A stretch of DNA of 6,436 nt from assembly GCA_030754315.1 (NCBI GenBank), contig JASMAO010000197.1, positions 1 through 6,436 of the forward strand, written 5' to 3'. Below are positions 1 to 6,204 of this stretch, piece by piece (positions within the stretch are counted from its first letter, which is position 1; each line of letters starts with the position of its first letter). The notes beneath the pieces were generated by a model that saw only the letters and a program-made list of their open reading frames with translations, was not told where the DNA came from and made no database searches. Made by a program: the position numbers and the translations under genes. This DNA is from SAR202 cluster bacterium (GTDB lineage Bacteria; Chloroflexota; Dehalococcoidia; Lucifugimonadales; JASMAO01).

Positions 1-221
1 TGAGGACCTTCAAGTAGATGCACCATATTTCCTGAGCAACCGATACCAGCAATTACCACGGTATTTTCAATAGGCTCCTCAGTCTCCATCAGATACATTT
101 CCACCGCTTGCTCTAAAGCACGCCTAACTCCGAAGTCCCCACAACCAGGACACCACTTGAAATCATACTCAGGATTCTTTGAACCCTTCTTTTGCGACCG
201 CGGCTTTTCCTCTGTTGTCAT
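1..221 (-). CDS. korB: 2-oxoacid:ferredoxin oxidoreductase, beta subunit (5' part only, runs off the left edge)
   Basis: Only the first 73 codons are present. The reading frame starts with an ATG at 221-219 and remains open to the window edge. The fragment carries the N-terminal hallmarks of the TPP-binding beta subunit of 2-oxoacid:ferredoxin oxidoreductases: WCPGCGD at residues 23-29 (Cys24 and Cys27) and GIGCSG at 59-64 (Cys62). In this family these cysteines contribute to the [4Fe-4S] cluster that passes electrons from the TPP intermediate to ferredoxin; the remaining ligand and the TPP/Mg motif lie outside the window. The ATG overlaps the korA stop codon as ATGA, so translation is probably coupled. 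An AAGGAA Shine-Dalgarno (236-231) sits 9 bases before the ATG. The complex decarboxylates a 2-oxoacid to the acyl-CoA, probably in the cytoplasm. 2-oxoglutarate is the usual substrate for this arrangement, but substrate choice cannot be read from this fragment. Confidence 0.93.
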   Translation of the reverse strand, partial: MTTEEKPRSQKKGSKNPEYDFKWCPGCGDFGVRRALEQAVEMYLMETEEPIENTVVIAGIGCSGNMVHLLEGP

Positions 222-1930
222 ATATCGGTGTTCCTTTTTCTACCTGATGCCAACCTATCTGAAATTCTTGTCACCAAATCACTCACTTTAAATGGCAGAC
301 CTGTGTACTGTGTAATAGACTCGGCTCTAACACCCTGGGATCGCAACACGCCAGAAAATTGACCTAGATAGTTCAATTCAGGTACAAGAACAAGTTCTTT
401 CTGCCTTAATTCAGACAACATCCTTGGAGGGAGTGGGCTTAAGTACATAGTGTAATACCACGCTAAATCTTCTCCAATCTCAATAAGCCGTAGGTATGCC
501 TCTTTAGCGCTGCCTTTGGAAGCACCCCATGGCATCAACGCAACGGAAGATTCAACTCCCTCAGATTCATACGTCCCATCGTCTAACAGCTTCAGCTTTC
601 CAAATCTACGTTCTGTCATCTGTATGTGACGATTTGGTAGATGCGTGGTATCTCCCATCCCATCGTGCTCACTACCGTTCGCCACGTAACTTCCCGGCCG
701 ACCAGGCAATGGCATTGGCGACAAATCCGAGGGTTCGTACCTATGGTATCCATCCTCTCCCGAATAGACATCCCGGTTTTCTACTTCGAGCTCGCTTAGA
801 TTGGGTTTGGGTATATTCTGTTGTCTCTCCGACAGACTGTGCTCACTAAGCAAGATCACCGGGCCCTGATAGCGTTCAGCCCAGTTGAATGCGGCTACTG
901 TAGCGTAAAAGCATTCCTCCACCGTGCCTGGGGCAATGACAGGCATTTGGACATCGCCGTGGGCAGGATTGAGAGCTGATAACAGGTCAGACTGCTCCGT
1001 CTTAGTAGGAAGACCTGTAGCCGGGCCACCACGTTGCACGTCAGCAATAACCAGCGGAATTTCTGCCATCCAAGCCAGTCCGAGCCCTTCTCCCATTAGT
1101 GAAAATCCAGGGCCAGCTGTAGCACTCATCGCCTTAACCCCACTGTAACTGGCACCGATTACAGCTGTTATAGCCTCGATTTCGGAGCTAACTTGGTACG
1201 CAAACCTGCCTTTGCCAACCAAATTTTCTTCCATCCAAATCAGGATGGACGTTGCAGGGGAAATCGGATACCCGACGTAAAACTGCAACCCTGATGCAAC
1301 TGCGCCTAACGCTATAGCTTCGTTACCATTGACAAAAATCTGCTCGTAGTCTGGTTTGATGGGTGGCTCTAGGTCACCTAACGTGATATTGCTCTCAAAA
1401 GCCGATCGCCCCAACATAAGTGCCTGTATATTTTGCGGAACGATTTGGTCACCGTATCGATCGGTGTTGCCCCAACGTGATTTGACAAAATCCTCCAATA
1501 TATCTTGTGGCATACCTACTAGTTGGGCCAAAGCTCCCATCATGACCATGTTAGCAGCCCTAGGGTTGCCAGTTGCCCTTCCAAGTTTGTCAAAAGGGAT
1601 TCCTAGACTACGGTCTCCATCTTCTAGCTGAAGCTTGTCAGAATCGTAAAGGATGAGACCTTTATCCCTGACGTCGTCCTTGTGGGTATTGTAAGCGTCT
1701 TCACTGAATACGACGAGGACATCTAGGTCATCACCGCGACTAAGGACCGGAGACGTCGAAATTCTTGCCTGCATCCATGTTGGACCGCCGGTGATTTGTG
1801 ATGGGAATGTAGCGAATGTCTGTGCATGGTACCCTGCCCGGGTGTTCGCACTGGCAAACCCCACAGCAGCGCTCAGAAATCCCTGTCCACCTTCGCCAGC
1901 GAACCTTACCACGAAATCTGTTTTCTTCAA
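218..1930 (-). CDS. korA: 2-oxoacid:ferredoxin oxidoreductase, fused gamma-alpha subunit
   Basis: A 570-residue protein with the usual fused layout. The gamma domain (about 1-185) begins with the GEGGQG motif at 12-17. The alpha (pyrimidine-binding) domain (about 200-560) has GYPISPATSI at 220-229, SEIEAI at 249-254 (expected to contain the glutamate contacting the TPP aminopyrimidine), the glycine-rich ATAGPGFSLMGEGLG at 270-284, and GGPATGLPTKTEQSDL at 301-316. Together with korB it would form the enzyme converting a 2-oxoacid, CoA and oxidised ferredoxin to acyl-CoA, CO2 and reduced ferredoxin. 2-oxoglutarate is most likely by family resemblance; pyruvate or branched 2-oxoacids are not excluded. 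The start is TTG (1930-1928): an in-frame TAG lies directly upstream at 1933-1931, and GGGGAG (1941-1936) is a well-placed ribosome binding site with a 5-base spacer. The stop overlaps the korB ATG. I saw no convincing promoter in the 190-base gap upstream. Confidence 0.96.
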   Translation of the reverse strand: MKKTDFVVRFAGEGGQGFLSAAVGFASANTRAGYHAQTFATFPSQITGGPTWMQARISTSPVLSRGDDLDVLVVFSEDAYNTHKDDVRDKGLILYDSDKLQLEDGDRSLGIPFDKLGRATGNPRAANMVMMGALAQLVGMPQDILEDFVKSRWGNTDRYGDQIVPQNIQALMLGRSAFESNITLGDLEPPIKPDYEQIFVNGNEAIALGAVASGLQFYVGYPISPATSILIWMEENLVGKGRFAYQVSSEIEAITAVIGASYSGVKAMSATAGPGFSLMGEGLGLAWMAEIPLVIADVQRGGPATGLPTKTEQSDLLSALNPAHGDVQMPVIAPGTVEECFYATVAAFNWAERYQGPVILLSEHSLSERQQNIPKPNLSELEVENRDVYSGEDGYHRYEPSDLSPMPLPGRPGSYVANGSEHDGMGDTTHLPNRHIQMTERRFGKLKLLDDGTYESEGVESSVALMPWGASKGSAKEAYLRLIEIGEDLAWYYTMYLSPLPPRMLSELRQKELVLVPELNYLGQFSGVLRSQGVRAESITQYTGLPFKVSDLVTRISDRLASGRKRNTDI

Positions 1931-2040
1931 CTACTCTCCCCGTTTAAACCGGACCAGCAACCAGATTTTGTGAGTCTAACAAATTCCATTAAATTAACTT
2001 GATGAAAGACATTCTGGTTCCGTTTTCGGTAACGACAGGA

Positions 2041-2057
2041 GGGCCCGTGAAGGGCCC
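2041..2057. repeat. GGGCCC-GTGAA-GGGCCC hairpin between ccmB and korA
   Basis: Two copies of the palindrome GGGCCC (2041-2046 and 2052-2057) are separated by GTGAA and would form a 6-bp all-GC hairpin with a 5-base loop in RNA from either strand. It lies 67 bases past the ccmB stop and 111 bases before the korA start, so it could stop or slow ccmAB transcription entering korAB. Neither side has a U-tract, so it does not qualify as a standard intrinsic terminator. It may instead be a processing or mRNA 3'-end protecting hairpin. The rest of the 1931-2123 gap shows only the korA ribosome binding site and AT-rich sequence. Confidence 0.4.
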
Positions 2058-2123
2058 CCGGTTTACCGCTAATCCAACCAAGAATATATCAATGTATAGC
2101 TTTGAGTGTCAACGAGCACATAT

Positions 2124-2798
2124 TCAATCCTCAATAATCAAATTAAACGCGACCGGACAAATTACTAAAAAAACCGCATCGATTGCGCCCATAAATGGAA
2201 TCCACCTCGACATCTCTGCCAACTCAACTCCCCGTATAGCCACACCGGAGGTTTCGACCGCTGCTATTATCGTGGGTATTGCAACTGGCAAAAATAGAAG
2301 GGGAAACATTATTTCACGAGCACGGGTGTTCATCGCAATTGCCGAAAAAACGGTGCCTATTGTTGCGATTCCAAGGGTTGTAAGGGCGGCGACAGGGATG
2401 AGCCAGGGAATCCAAAGAGACAAGTTAAATAGTACTGCAAACACCGGGAAAACAATCACCTCTACAACCATCATCAAAGTAAACATTGCTGCCATCTTGC
2501 CATAGAAAATGGCATCCCGGCCCACCGGCGCTAGAAGGAGTCCTTTTAAAGCCCCTCCCTCGCGCTCCAGCCCGAAAGATCGAGTTAACCCAAACATCCC
2601 ACCAAGTATGAAGGCAACCCATAGAATCCCTGGAGCAACGAAGCCTATCATCTTGGGAGTAGGACTGATCGCGAAGTTGAAAATCACAATAACCAATATG
2701 GAAAAAATTAGGATCGCCAATAGCATATCCTTCGTCCTTGTTTCGAGAAGAATATCCTTCCAGAAGATGGCCATTGCTGCGCGAAACCAGTTCTTCAC
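2124..2798 (-). CDS. ccmB: CcmB-type ABC permease (cytochrome c maturation / heme exporter B)
   Basis: A 224-residue membrane protein, the normal CcmB length. It has about six predicted transmembrane segments (near 25-44, 50-70, 97-125, 130-155, 162-182 and 200-221). Family signatures are the N-terminal FWKDILLETRTKD (12-24), the APGILW stretch (55-60) and SFGLEREGGALKGLLLAPV (74-92). CcmB is the membrane partner of the CcmA ATPase in System I cytochrome c maturation; in known systems CcmAB powers release of holo-CcmE together with CcmC and CcmD. None of those partners is in the window. The start is GTG at 2798-2796, overlapping the ccmA stop as GTGA, so the two are probably translationally coupled. 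An ATG at 2800-2798 is out of frame. The paired order and spacing with ccmA are strong context support. Confidence 0.93.
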   Translation of the reverse strand: MKNWFRAAMAIFWKDILLETRTKDMLLAILIFSILVIVIFNFAISPTPKMIGFVAPGILWVAFILGGMFGLTRSFGLEREGGALKGLLLAPVGRDAIFYGKMAAMFTLMMVVEVIVFPVFAVLFNLSLWIPWLIPVAALTTLGIATIGTVFSAIAMNTRAREIMFPLLFLPVAIPTIIAAVETSGVAIRGVELAEMSRWIPFMGAIDAVFLVICPVAFNLIIED

Positions 2799-3517
2799 AT
2801 CGATTCTCCAGAATGTGATGCATACGCTTTCTTCACGCCATCAGCCCCGGTGGACGATTTAAGATCCTCGTCATAAACAATTCTCCCTTCCCTGAGAATT
2901 GCTATCCTACGACTCATAGCCGTTCCCTTATCCAGGTTATGGGTAGTCGTGAGGACCGTACAGCCTGATTCGGCCAATTGACGGATCACTCCATCCAACA
3001 TTCCCTGTGCCTCTTGGTCCAAACCGCTTTCAGGTTCGTCCATTATCAATAGAGGAGGGTCATGTAAGAGCGCGCGGGCAATCGCGATTCGCTTCTGCGT
3101 ACCATGTGAGAGAGTGCCTACAAGCTGGTTTAGACGGGCCTCGACTCCCAATTGTCGAGCAACGATAATTATACGTTCATCAGCGCTGCTGATTCCAAAC
3201 AAATCGGCATGAAACCGAAGATTCTCATATCCAGTCAGATGTTCATACAATAAGTGTTCGTGAGTAACCACACCGATAAACCGCCGAATCGAGGTAGCCC
3301 GAGCCCTTACGCCAATACCGCCAAACTCAACTGTTCCTGAATCAGGCTTGGTCAGTGAGCCAATAATGTTTATTAATGTTGTCTTACCGGAGCCATTTGA
3401 ACCCAGGATTGTAATTACTTCGCCCCAATCCAGTTTCAAATCCAGTCCACGAAGGACGCCCGTTCTACCATATGACTTTGTCAGTCCGTTAATTTCTATC
3501 GCTGGTTTGTCGTCCAT
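2795..3517 (-). CDS. ccmA: CcmA-type ABC transporter ATP-binding protein (heme exporter A)
   Basis: A complete ABC ATPase of 240 residues from the start chosen here. Motifs, numbered from that start, are Walker A GSNGSGKT (39-46), signature LSHGTQ (136-141), Walker B LLIMDEP (156-162), D-loop SGLD (164-167) and switch His193 in TTTHN. In the Q-loop region, VTHEHLLYEHLT carries Glu87 where CcmA proteins usually have Gln. The phrase ALLHDPPLLIMDEP is typical of CcmA. It would pair with CcmB, encoded immediately downstream, in cytochrome c maturation. The frame extends upstream to a GTG at 3553, giving 252 residues. I prefer the ATG at 3517 because GGTGA stands 5 bases before it, the family N-terminus aligns there, and the GTG has no ribosome binding site and lies only a few bases after the expected transcription start. 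The start choice is moderately certain; the identity is secure. Confidence 0.92.
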   Translation of the reverse strand: MDDKPAIEINGLTKSYGRTGVLRGLDLKLDWGEVITILGSNGSGKTTLINIIGSLTKPDSGTVEFGGIGVRARATSIRRFIGVVTHEHLLYEHLTGYENLRFHADLFGISSADERIIIVARQLGVEARLNQLVGTLSHGTQKRIAIARALLHDPPLLIMDEPESGLDQEAQGMLDGVIRQLAESGCTVLTTTHNLDKGTAMSRRIAILREGRIVYDEDLKSSTGADGVKKAYASHSGESM

Positions 3518-3566
3518 ACGTTTCACCACTAGATTAACATCTTTCCTTTTCACAGCTTGTAACTGT

Positions 3567-3595
3567 AGTATAGGGGAGTCGACAGTCGCAACGAA
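3567..3595 (-). promoter_or_regulatory. candidate sigma70-like promoter for ccmAB
   Basis: On the minus strand TATACT (3572-3567) matches the -10 consensus at five of six bases. TTCGTT (3595-3590) lies 17 bases upstream as a weak -35. Transcription would start near 3560, leaving about 40 bases before the preferred ccmA ATG. The same bases lie between the divergent ccmA and queF starts, so any regulator binding here could affect both directions. The spacing resembles the ccdA promoter in this window. This is pattern matching only. Confidence 0.45.
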
Positions 3596-3613
3596 CAGAG
3601 CAGGTTACCCCGA

Positions 3614-4036
3614 GTGGCATCCATAAATTCGCTCCAAGAAAAATACGAAGATCTCGGCAAACGATTCCAGTCGAGCAGGAATGGTGTGATTGACTCAAGC
3701 CTATTAATGGCTTTCGACTACGAATATCAGGGCCAAGATGCAGAGGTGGTCATAGCCACTAGGGAATTCACAGCGGTGTGCCCGTGGACCAACCTTCCAG
3801 ACTTCGGCACACTGACAGTGACCTACGTCCCGAAACAATACTGCATTGAGCTCAAATCTTTCAAATACTACCTTTCGTCCTTCACTGGAGTAGGGATCGT
3901 GCAAGAGCACGCCGCAAACAGGATCCTGACAGACCTGTTTCAGTGTTGCCAACCTGTATGGATGGAGATCACACTGGATTACAACACCCGTGGCGGTCTG
4001 CACACCATAGTTAAGGTACGCCGCGAAGACACATAG
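3614..4036 (+). CDS. queF: NADPH-dependent 7-cyano-7-deazaguanine reductase (preQ1 synthase)
   Basis: A 140-residue single-domain QueF (short, B. subtilis-like class). It reduces the nitrile of preQ0 to the aminomethyl group of preQ1 with NADPH, the step before insertion into tRNA on the way to queuosine. Visible family features are EFTAVCPWTNLPDFG at 51-65, with the nucleophile Cys56 (forms the thioimide with preQ0) and Asp63; the QueF motif ELKSFKYYL at 79-87; and QEHAANRI at 97-104, with Glu98 as the substrate-contacting acid. After the QueF motif, the usual SFRN is SFTG here (Thr91 for Arg). The start is GTG at 3614: no other start codon exists between it and the upstream in-frame TAG at 3566, and only a weak AGCAGG (3599-3604) precedes it. 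It is co-directional with queC, which begins 164 bases downstream, and divergent from ccmA. Confidence 0.95.
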   Translation: MASINSLQEKYEDLGKRFQSSRNGVIDSSLLMAFDYEYQGQDAEVVIATREFTAVCPWTNLPDFGTLTVTYVPKQYCIELKSFKYYLSSFTGVGIVQEHAANRILTDLFQCCQPVWMEITLDYNTRGGLHTIVKVRREDT

Positions 4037-4200
4037 TTATCCAATCCTAGCTTGTTTCGTTGCGACGGGATCCCACGGTGTGTCAAAAGTCATTTGCACC
4101 CTCCATCAATGAGCCACAATTGCAAATCTGCCTTCTCCCTACCTTCAGTCTCTCGAATAACCTAGAACGCAGAGCAATCTATCAAAAAGGCGAAGGTGAA

Positions 4201-4926
4201 ATGAACACATACGGCATAACTCTCCTATCCGGAGGACTGGACTCGGCAACGGTGACATCGTATGCAACCGGACAGGTTGACCATCTTACGGCAGTCACTT
4301 TCCAATATGGTCAAAGCCACGCCAAAGAGATTGAGTGCGCTAAAAAAATCGCGTCGCTACTTAATATCAAACACCAGCTTCTCGATCTATCTTTGCTAAC
4401 CGACGTTTCGTGGTATTCCGCTCTCACCAATCCAGATTCCTTCCCCGTGCCCCCTACCGAGAGGGGAGCACAGGTAGACCCCGGAATTCCGATCACCTAC
4501 GTCCCTTTACGTAACACCATATTCCTCTCACTGTCCGCTGCTCTACTCGAAAGCCAAGTCCTGCATGCCATCGAAATAGAGAATCTCGAACCTAGGACCG
4601 TGAATGCGACTCTTTACTGTGCGTCCAACGCCATCGACTTCAGCGGATATCCTGACTGCAGGCCAGAGTTTTTCCAGCACATGGATGAAACGCTTAATCA
4701 CGGTAGCAAACTCTGGGCCCAGTATGGGATCAGGATGTCTGTTCAAACACCTATTATCCACCTCACGAAATCGGAGATCGTACAAATGTCCGTAGATCTT
4801 AAAGTGCCTCTAAATCTCACTTGGAGTTGCTACAGGGGAGGAAAATCGCCCTGCCGAAAATGCGATAGTTGCATCTTACGCGCTAAGGGTTTCGAACAGG
4901 CTGCAGTCACCGATCCACTCCTGTAG
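4201..4926 (+). CDS. queC: 7-cyano-7-deazaguanine (preQ0) synthase
   Basis: A 241-residue enzyme of the PP-loop ATP pyrophosphatase superfamily. It makes preQ0 from 7-carboxy-7-deazaguanine, ammonia and ATP, giving the substrate of QueF encoded just upstream. Visible features are the PP-loop SGGLDS at 10-15, TFQYGQSHAKEIE at 33-45, TYVPLRN at 99-105, SGYPDCRPEF at 148-157, and a C-terminal zinc site formed by Cys210, Cys218, Cys221 and Cys224. Compared with E. coli QueC as I remember it, about 13 extra residues lie between the helix ending near 120 and the ASNAIDF segment (141-147). The ATG at 4201 is chosen because the PP-loop follows at the usual distance and AAGG (4193-4196) precedes it. 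The frame stays open upstream to a TTG at 4060, but those 47 residues are not family-like. The 164-base gap after queF shows no clear terminator or riboswitch. The 222 bases after the stop hold only a weak AATATC/GATATT hairpin (4936-4960). Confidence 0.95.
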   Translation: MNTYGITLLSGGLDSATVTSYATGQVDHLTAVTFQYGQSHAKEIECAKKIASLLNIKHQLLDLSLLTDVSWYSALTNPDSFPVPPTERGAQVDPGIPITYVPLRNTIFLSLSAALLESQVLHAIEIENLEPRTVNATLYCASNAIDFSGYPDCRPEFFQHMDETLNHGSKLWAQYGIRMSVQTPIIHLTKSEIVQMSVDLKVPLNLTWSCYRGGKSPCRKCDSCILRAKGFEQAAVTDPLL

Positions 4927-5148
4927 CAACTGATTAATATCCGGTAACAGTCGTGATATTCGCCACCCTCAGCCTAAACGATTCTAACCCCTCAACCATC
5001 TGTATACGGGCTTGATAGTAAGTACTCGGACTGGTACTCAAAGCTTCTCTTCAATATCGCAGCAAATCAATCGAGCATAAATACTCAACCCCGGTTCCCA
5101 CGCTCAGATCGGGTGGGAGATCCTGCCAACCTCGATCCTTTGATTGTT

Positions 5149-5880
5149 TTAAAATATCTGTGCACCTCTAAGCATCAGAAGATCGCGTCCTCCACCCATG
5201 GTCCAATAGTACACAAGGTAAGCTCCGGCACCAATCATAGCCAAGTTTCCTATCGTTTCAATGTAGCGAAACGTGAACCGCATCCATCGATGAATAGCCT
5301 CCTTGAAAAAGATGATGCCAACAGTGGCTGACACCAACACCACTCCCATCCCAAGCCCATATGTCATCGAGGCGAGCAGTGTCTCCACCACATTACCTGT
5401 ACTGAGAGTTTGGCCAGCGACGATACCGACCGCTGCCAAAAAAATAGGCAATGCACAGCTAAGGGAAGCAACAGCATAAGCGATACCAAATAGAAAAACG
5501 CTCTTAACGCCTCTCCCCTCTCCCAAACTAACACGGCTGGCTGCTGCAATGCCTATCCTACGATGGGACATGACCAAATAGAACCCAACCACCGTAATCA
5601 ACACCCCAATTGTGAGCCCTGCAAATGGCAAGAATTTTCCGAGTACTCTGCCACCGGCAGCGAGTACCACGCCGACCGTTGCGAAAACAACAATGAAACC
5701 TACCGTCGCAGACATCCCCAGCAAGACAGCTCTGAAACCATTAGAAAAAGCGTTGCTTTTGATCTCAGATCCATCAAGCTGATAACCGACGTACGCTGGA
5801 AACATAGCTGCACCGCATGGATTGAATGCTGCTACTAAGCCCGCGGAGAAAGCAAACACAAAGGGGACATCTATTAGCAA
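5149..5880 (-). CDS. ccdA: CcdA-type cytochrome c biogenesis / thiol-disulfide transporter
   Basis: A 243-residue membrane protein of the CcdA/DsbD-transmembrane family with about six predicted membrane segments (near 6-30, 48-75, 83-104, 127-153, 165-191 and 205-227). The two redox cysteines are present: Cys22 in FNPCGAAMFPAY (19-30) and Cys142 in VASLSCALPIFLA (137-149), the expected positions in segments 1 and 4. These proteins carry reducing equivalents from cytoplasmic thioredoxin across the membrane to extracytoplasmic partners that keep apocytochrome c thiols reduced. No thioredoxin-like partner is encoded in the window, but ccmAB nearby serves the same process. The start is TTG (5880-5878), supported by a perfect GGAGG at 5891-5887 with a 6-base spacer and by a TATAAT upstream. 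It converges on queC across a 222-base gap with no clear terminator on either strand. Confidence 0.93.
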   Translation of the reverse strand: MLIDVPFVFAFSAGLVAAFNPCGAAMFPAYVGYQLDGSEIKSNAFSNGFRAVLLGMSATVGFIVVFATVGVVLAAGGRVLGKFLPFAGLTIGVLITVVGFYLVMSHRRIGIAAASRVSLGEGRGVKSVFLFGIAYAVASLSCALPIFLAAVGIVAGQTLSTGNVVETLLASMTYGLGMGVVLVSATVGIIFFKEAIHRWMRFTFRYIETIGNLAMIGAGAYLVYYWTMGGGRDLLMLRGAQIF

Positions 5881-5913
5881 CTCTAGCCTCCGGATTTTTT
5901 ACACTGCGTCTCT

Positions 5914-5942
5914 ATTATAACTAGGTAATTGGGAGCATCGAA
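5914..5942 (-). promoter_or_regulatory. candidate promoter for ccdA
   Basis: On the minus strand a perfect TATAAT (5919-5914) stands 17 bases downstream of TTCGAT (5942-5937), a weak -35. Transcription starting near 5907 would give a leader of about 26 bases containing the GGAGG ribosome binding site of ccdA. The -35 and spacing resemble those of the ccmA promoter. It is the best -10 match in the window. Confidence 0.55.
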
Positions 5943-5989
5943 TATCCCAGACCAATGGTAGATAACTGGGTAGAAGATACGAAGTGATC

Positions 5990-6051
5990 TGTCCAGTTTA
6001 TAGCAGTAAATACGATTGCAACGACTCTACGGATTGATATTCCACTGGACA
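5990..6051 (+). repeat. inverted repeat TGTCCAGT / ACTGGACA
   Basis: The arms at 5990-5997 and 6044-6051 are perfectly complementary over 8 bases and enclose 46 bases. The second inverted repeat (6019-6026 with 6083-6090) starts inside this one and ends outside it, so the two sets of pairs are interleaved as in a pseudoknot. Both could also be protein-binding half-sites or coincidence. Confidence 0.4.
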
Positions 6052-6090
6052 CCAACCTGATCAGCACAAACATGTCAATTGAAGTCGTTG
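6019..6090 (+). repeat. inverted repeat CAACGACT / AGTCGTTG
   Basis: The arms at 6019-6026 and 6083-6090 are perfectly complementary over 8 bases and enclose 56 bases. The right arm also overlaps a local hairpin TGTCAA/TTGACA (6073-6078 with 6088-6093), so the two pairings compete. No family is recognised. Confidence 0.4.
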
Positions 6091-6168
6091 ACACACTGTG
6101 CACAAATTGATAGACTCGCCCAGATGAATAGCCACCTAAAACTCGATTGCGCTTGTATGCACTAAATA

Positions 6169-6204
6169 GGGGCTTAACCTCCGTTTCCCGTTAACCAACG
6201 CCCC
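6169..6204 (+). promoter_or_regulatory. candidate antiterminator stem before the nitrite/sulfite reductase
   Basis: GGGGC TTAAC (6169-6178) can pair with GTTAA (6190-6194) and GCCCC (6200-6204). This gives a 10-bp stem interrupted by a 5-base bulge (CCAAC, 6195-6199) and closed by an 11-base loop. The right arm uses 6201-6204, which are the first bases of the terminator stem, so the two structures cannot form together. That is the usual geometry of an attenuator switch. The complementarity is read directly; the function is inferred. Confidence 0.4.

Larger units (their letters stand above)
5943..6200 (+). other. gene-free stretch, possible structured leader or small RNA upstream of the reductase
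   Basis: No convincing protein gene occurs on either strand between the ccdA promoter and the reductase. The region contains several short inverted repeats on the plus strand. One is CCCAG (5946-5950) with CTGGG (5966-5970). Another is the 8-base pair TGTCCAGT/ACTGGACA (5990-5997, 6044-6051), a third is CAACGACT/AGTCGTTG (6019-6026, 6083-6090), and a fourth is TGTCAA/TTGACA (6073-6078, 6088-6093). It runs directly into an antiterminator-like stem and an intrinsic terminator just before the reductase start. I looked for tRNA, tmRNA, RNase P, SRP RNA, SAM-I and preQ1 hallmarks and found none. It may be a regulatory leader, a small RNA gene, or plain intergenic sequence with chance pairing. Confidence 0.35.

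Noticed and set aside
1999..2505. 168-codon open frame on the plus strand opposite ccmB
   Set aside because: It is a mirror of the ccmB coding strand. Its composition is the antisense of membrane-protein codons, it has no recognisable domain, and ccmB itself is well supported.
3554..3613. preQ1 riboswitch upstream of queF, or in the queF-queC gap (4037-4200)
   Set aside because: The short preQ1 hairpin with its A-rich tail next to the ribosome binding site is not visible in either place.
4060..4200. N-terminal extension of queC from a TTG at 4060
   Set aside because: The 47 extra residues do not resemble QueC, and the ATG at 4201 has a ribosome binding site and places the PP-loop at the usual distance from the N-terminus.
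5930..5950. Possible tRNA T-arm (GGGA, TCGAA, TCCC)
   Set aside because: The loop is too long, the TTC is missing, and no acceptor stem, anticodon arm or D-arm can be arranged around it.
5921..6103. 60-codon open frame on the minus strand in the gene-free stretch
   Set aside because: It has no recognisable motif and overlaps the ccdA promoter and the inverted repeats. Chance frames of this length are expected.
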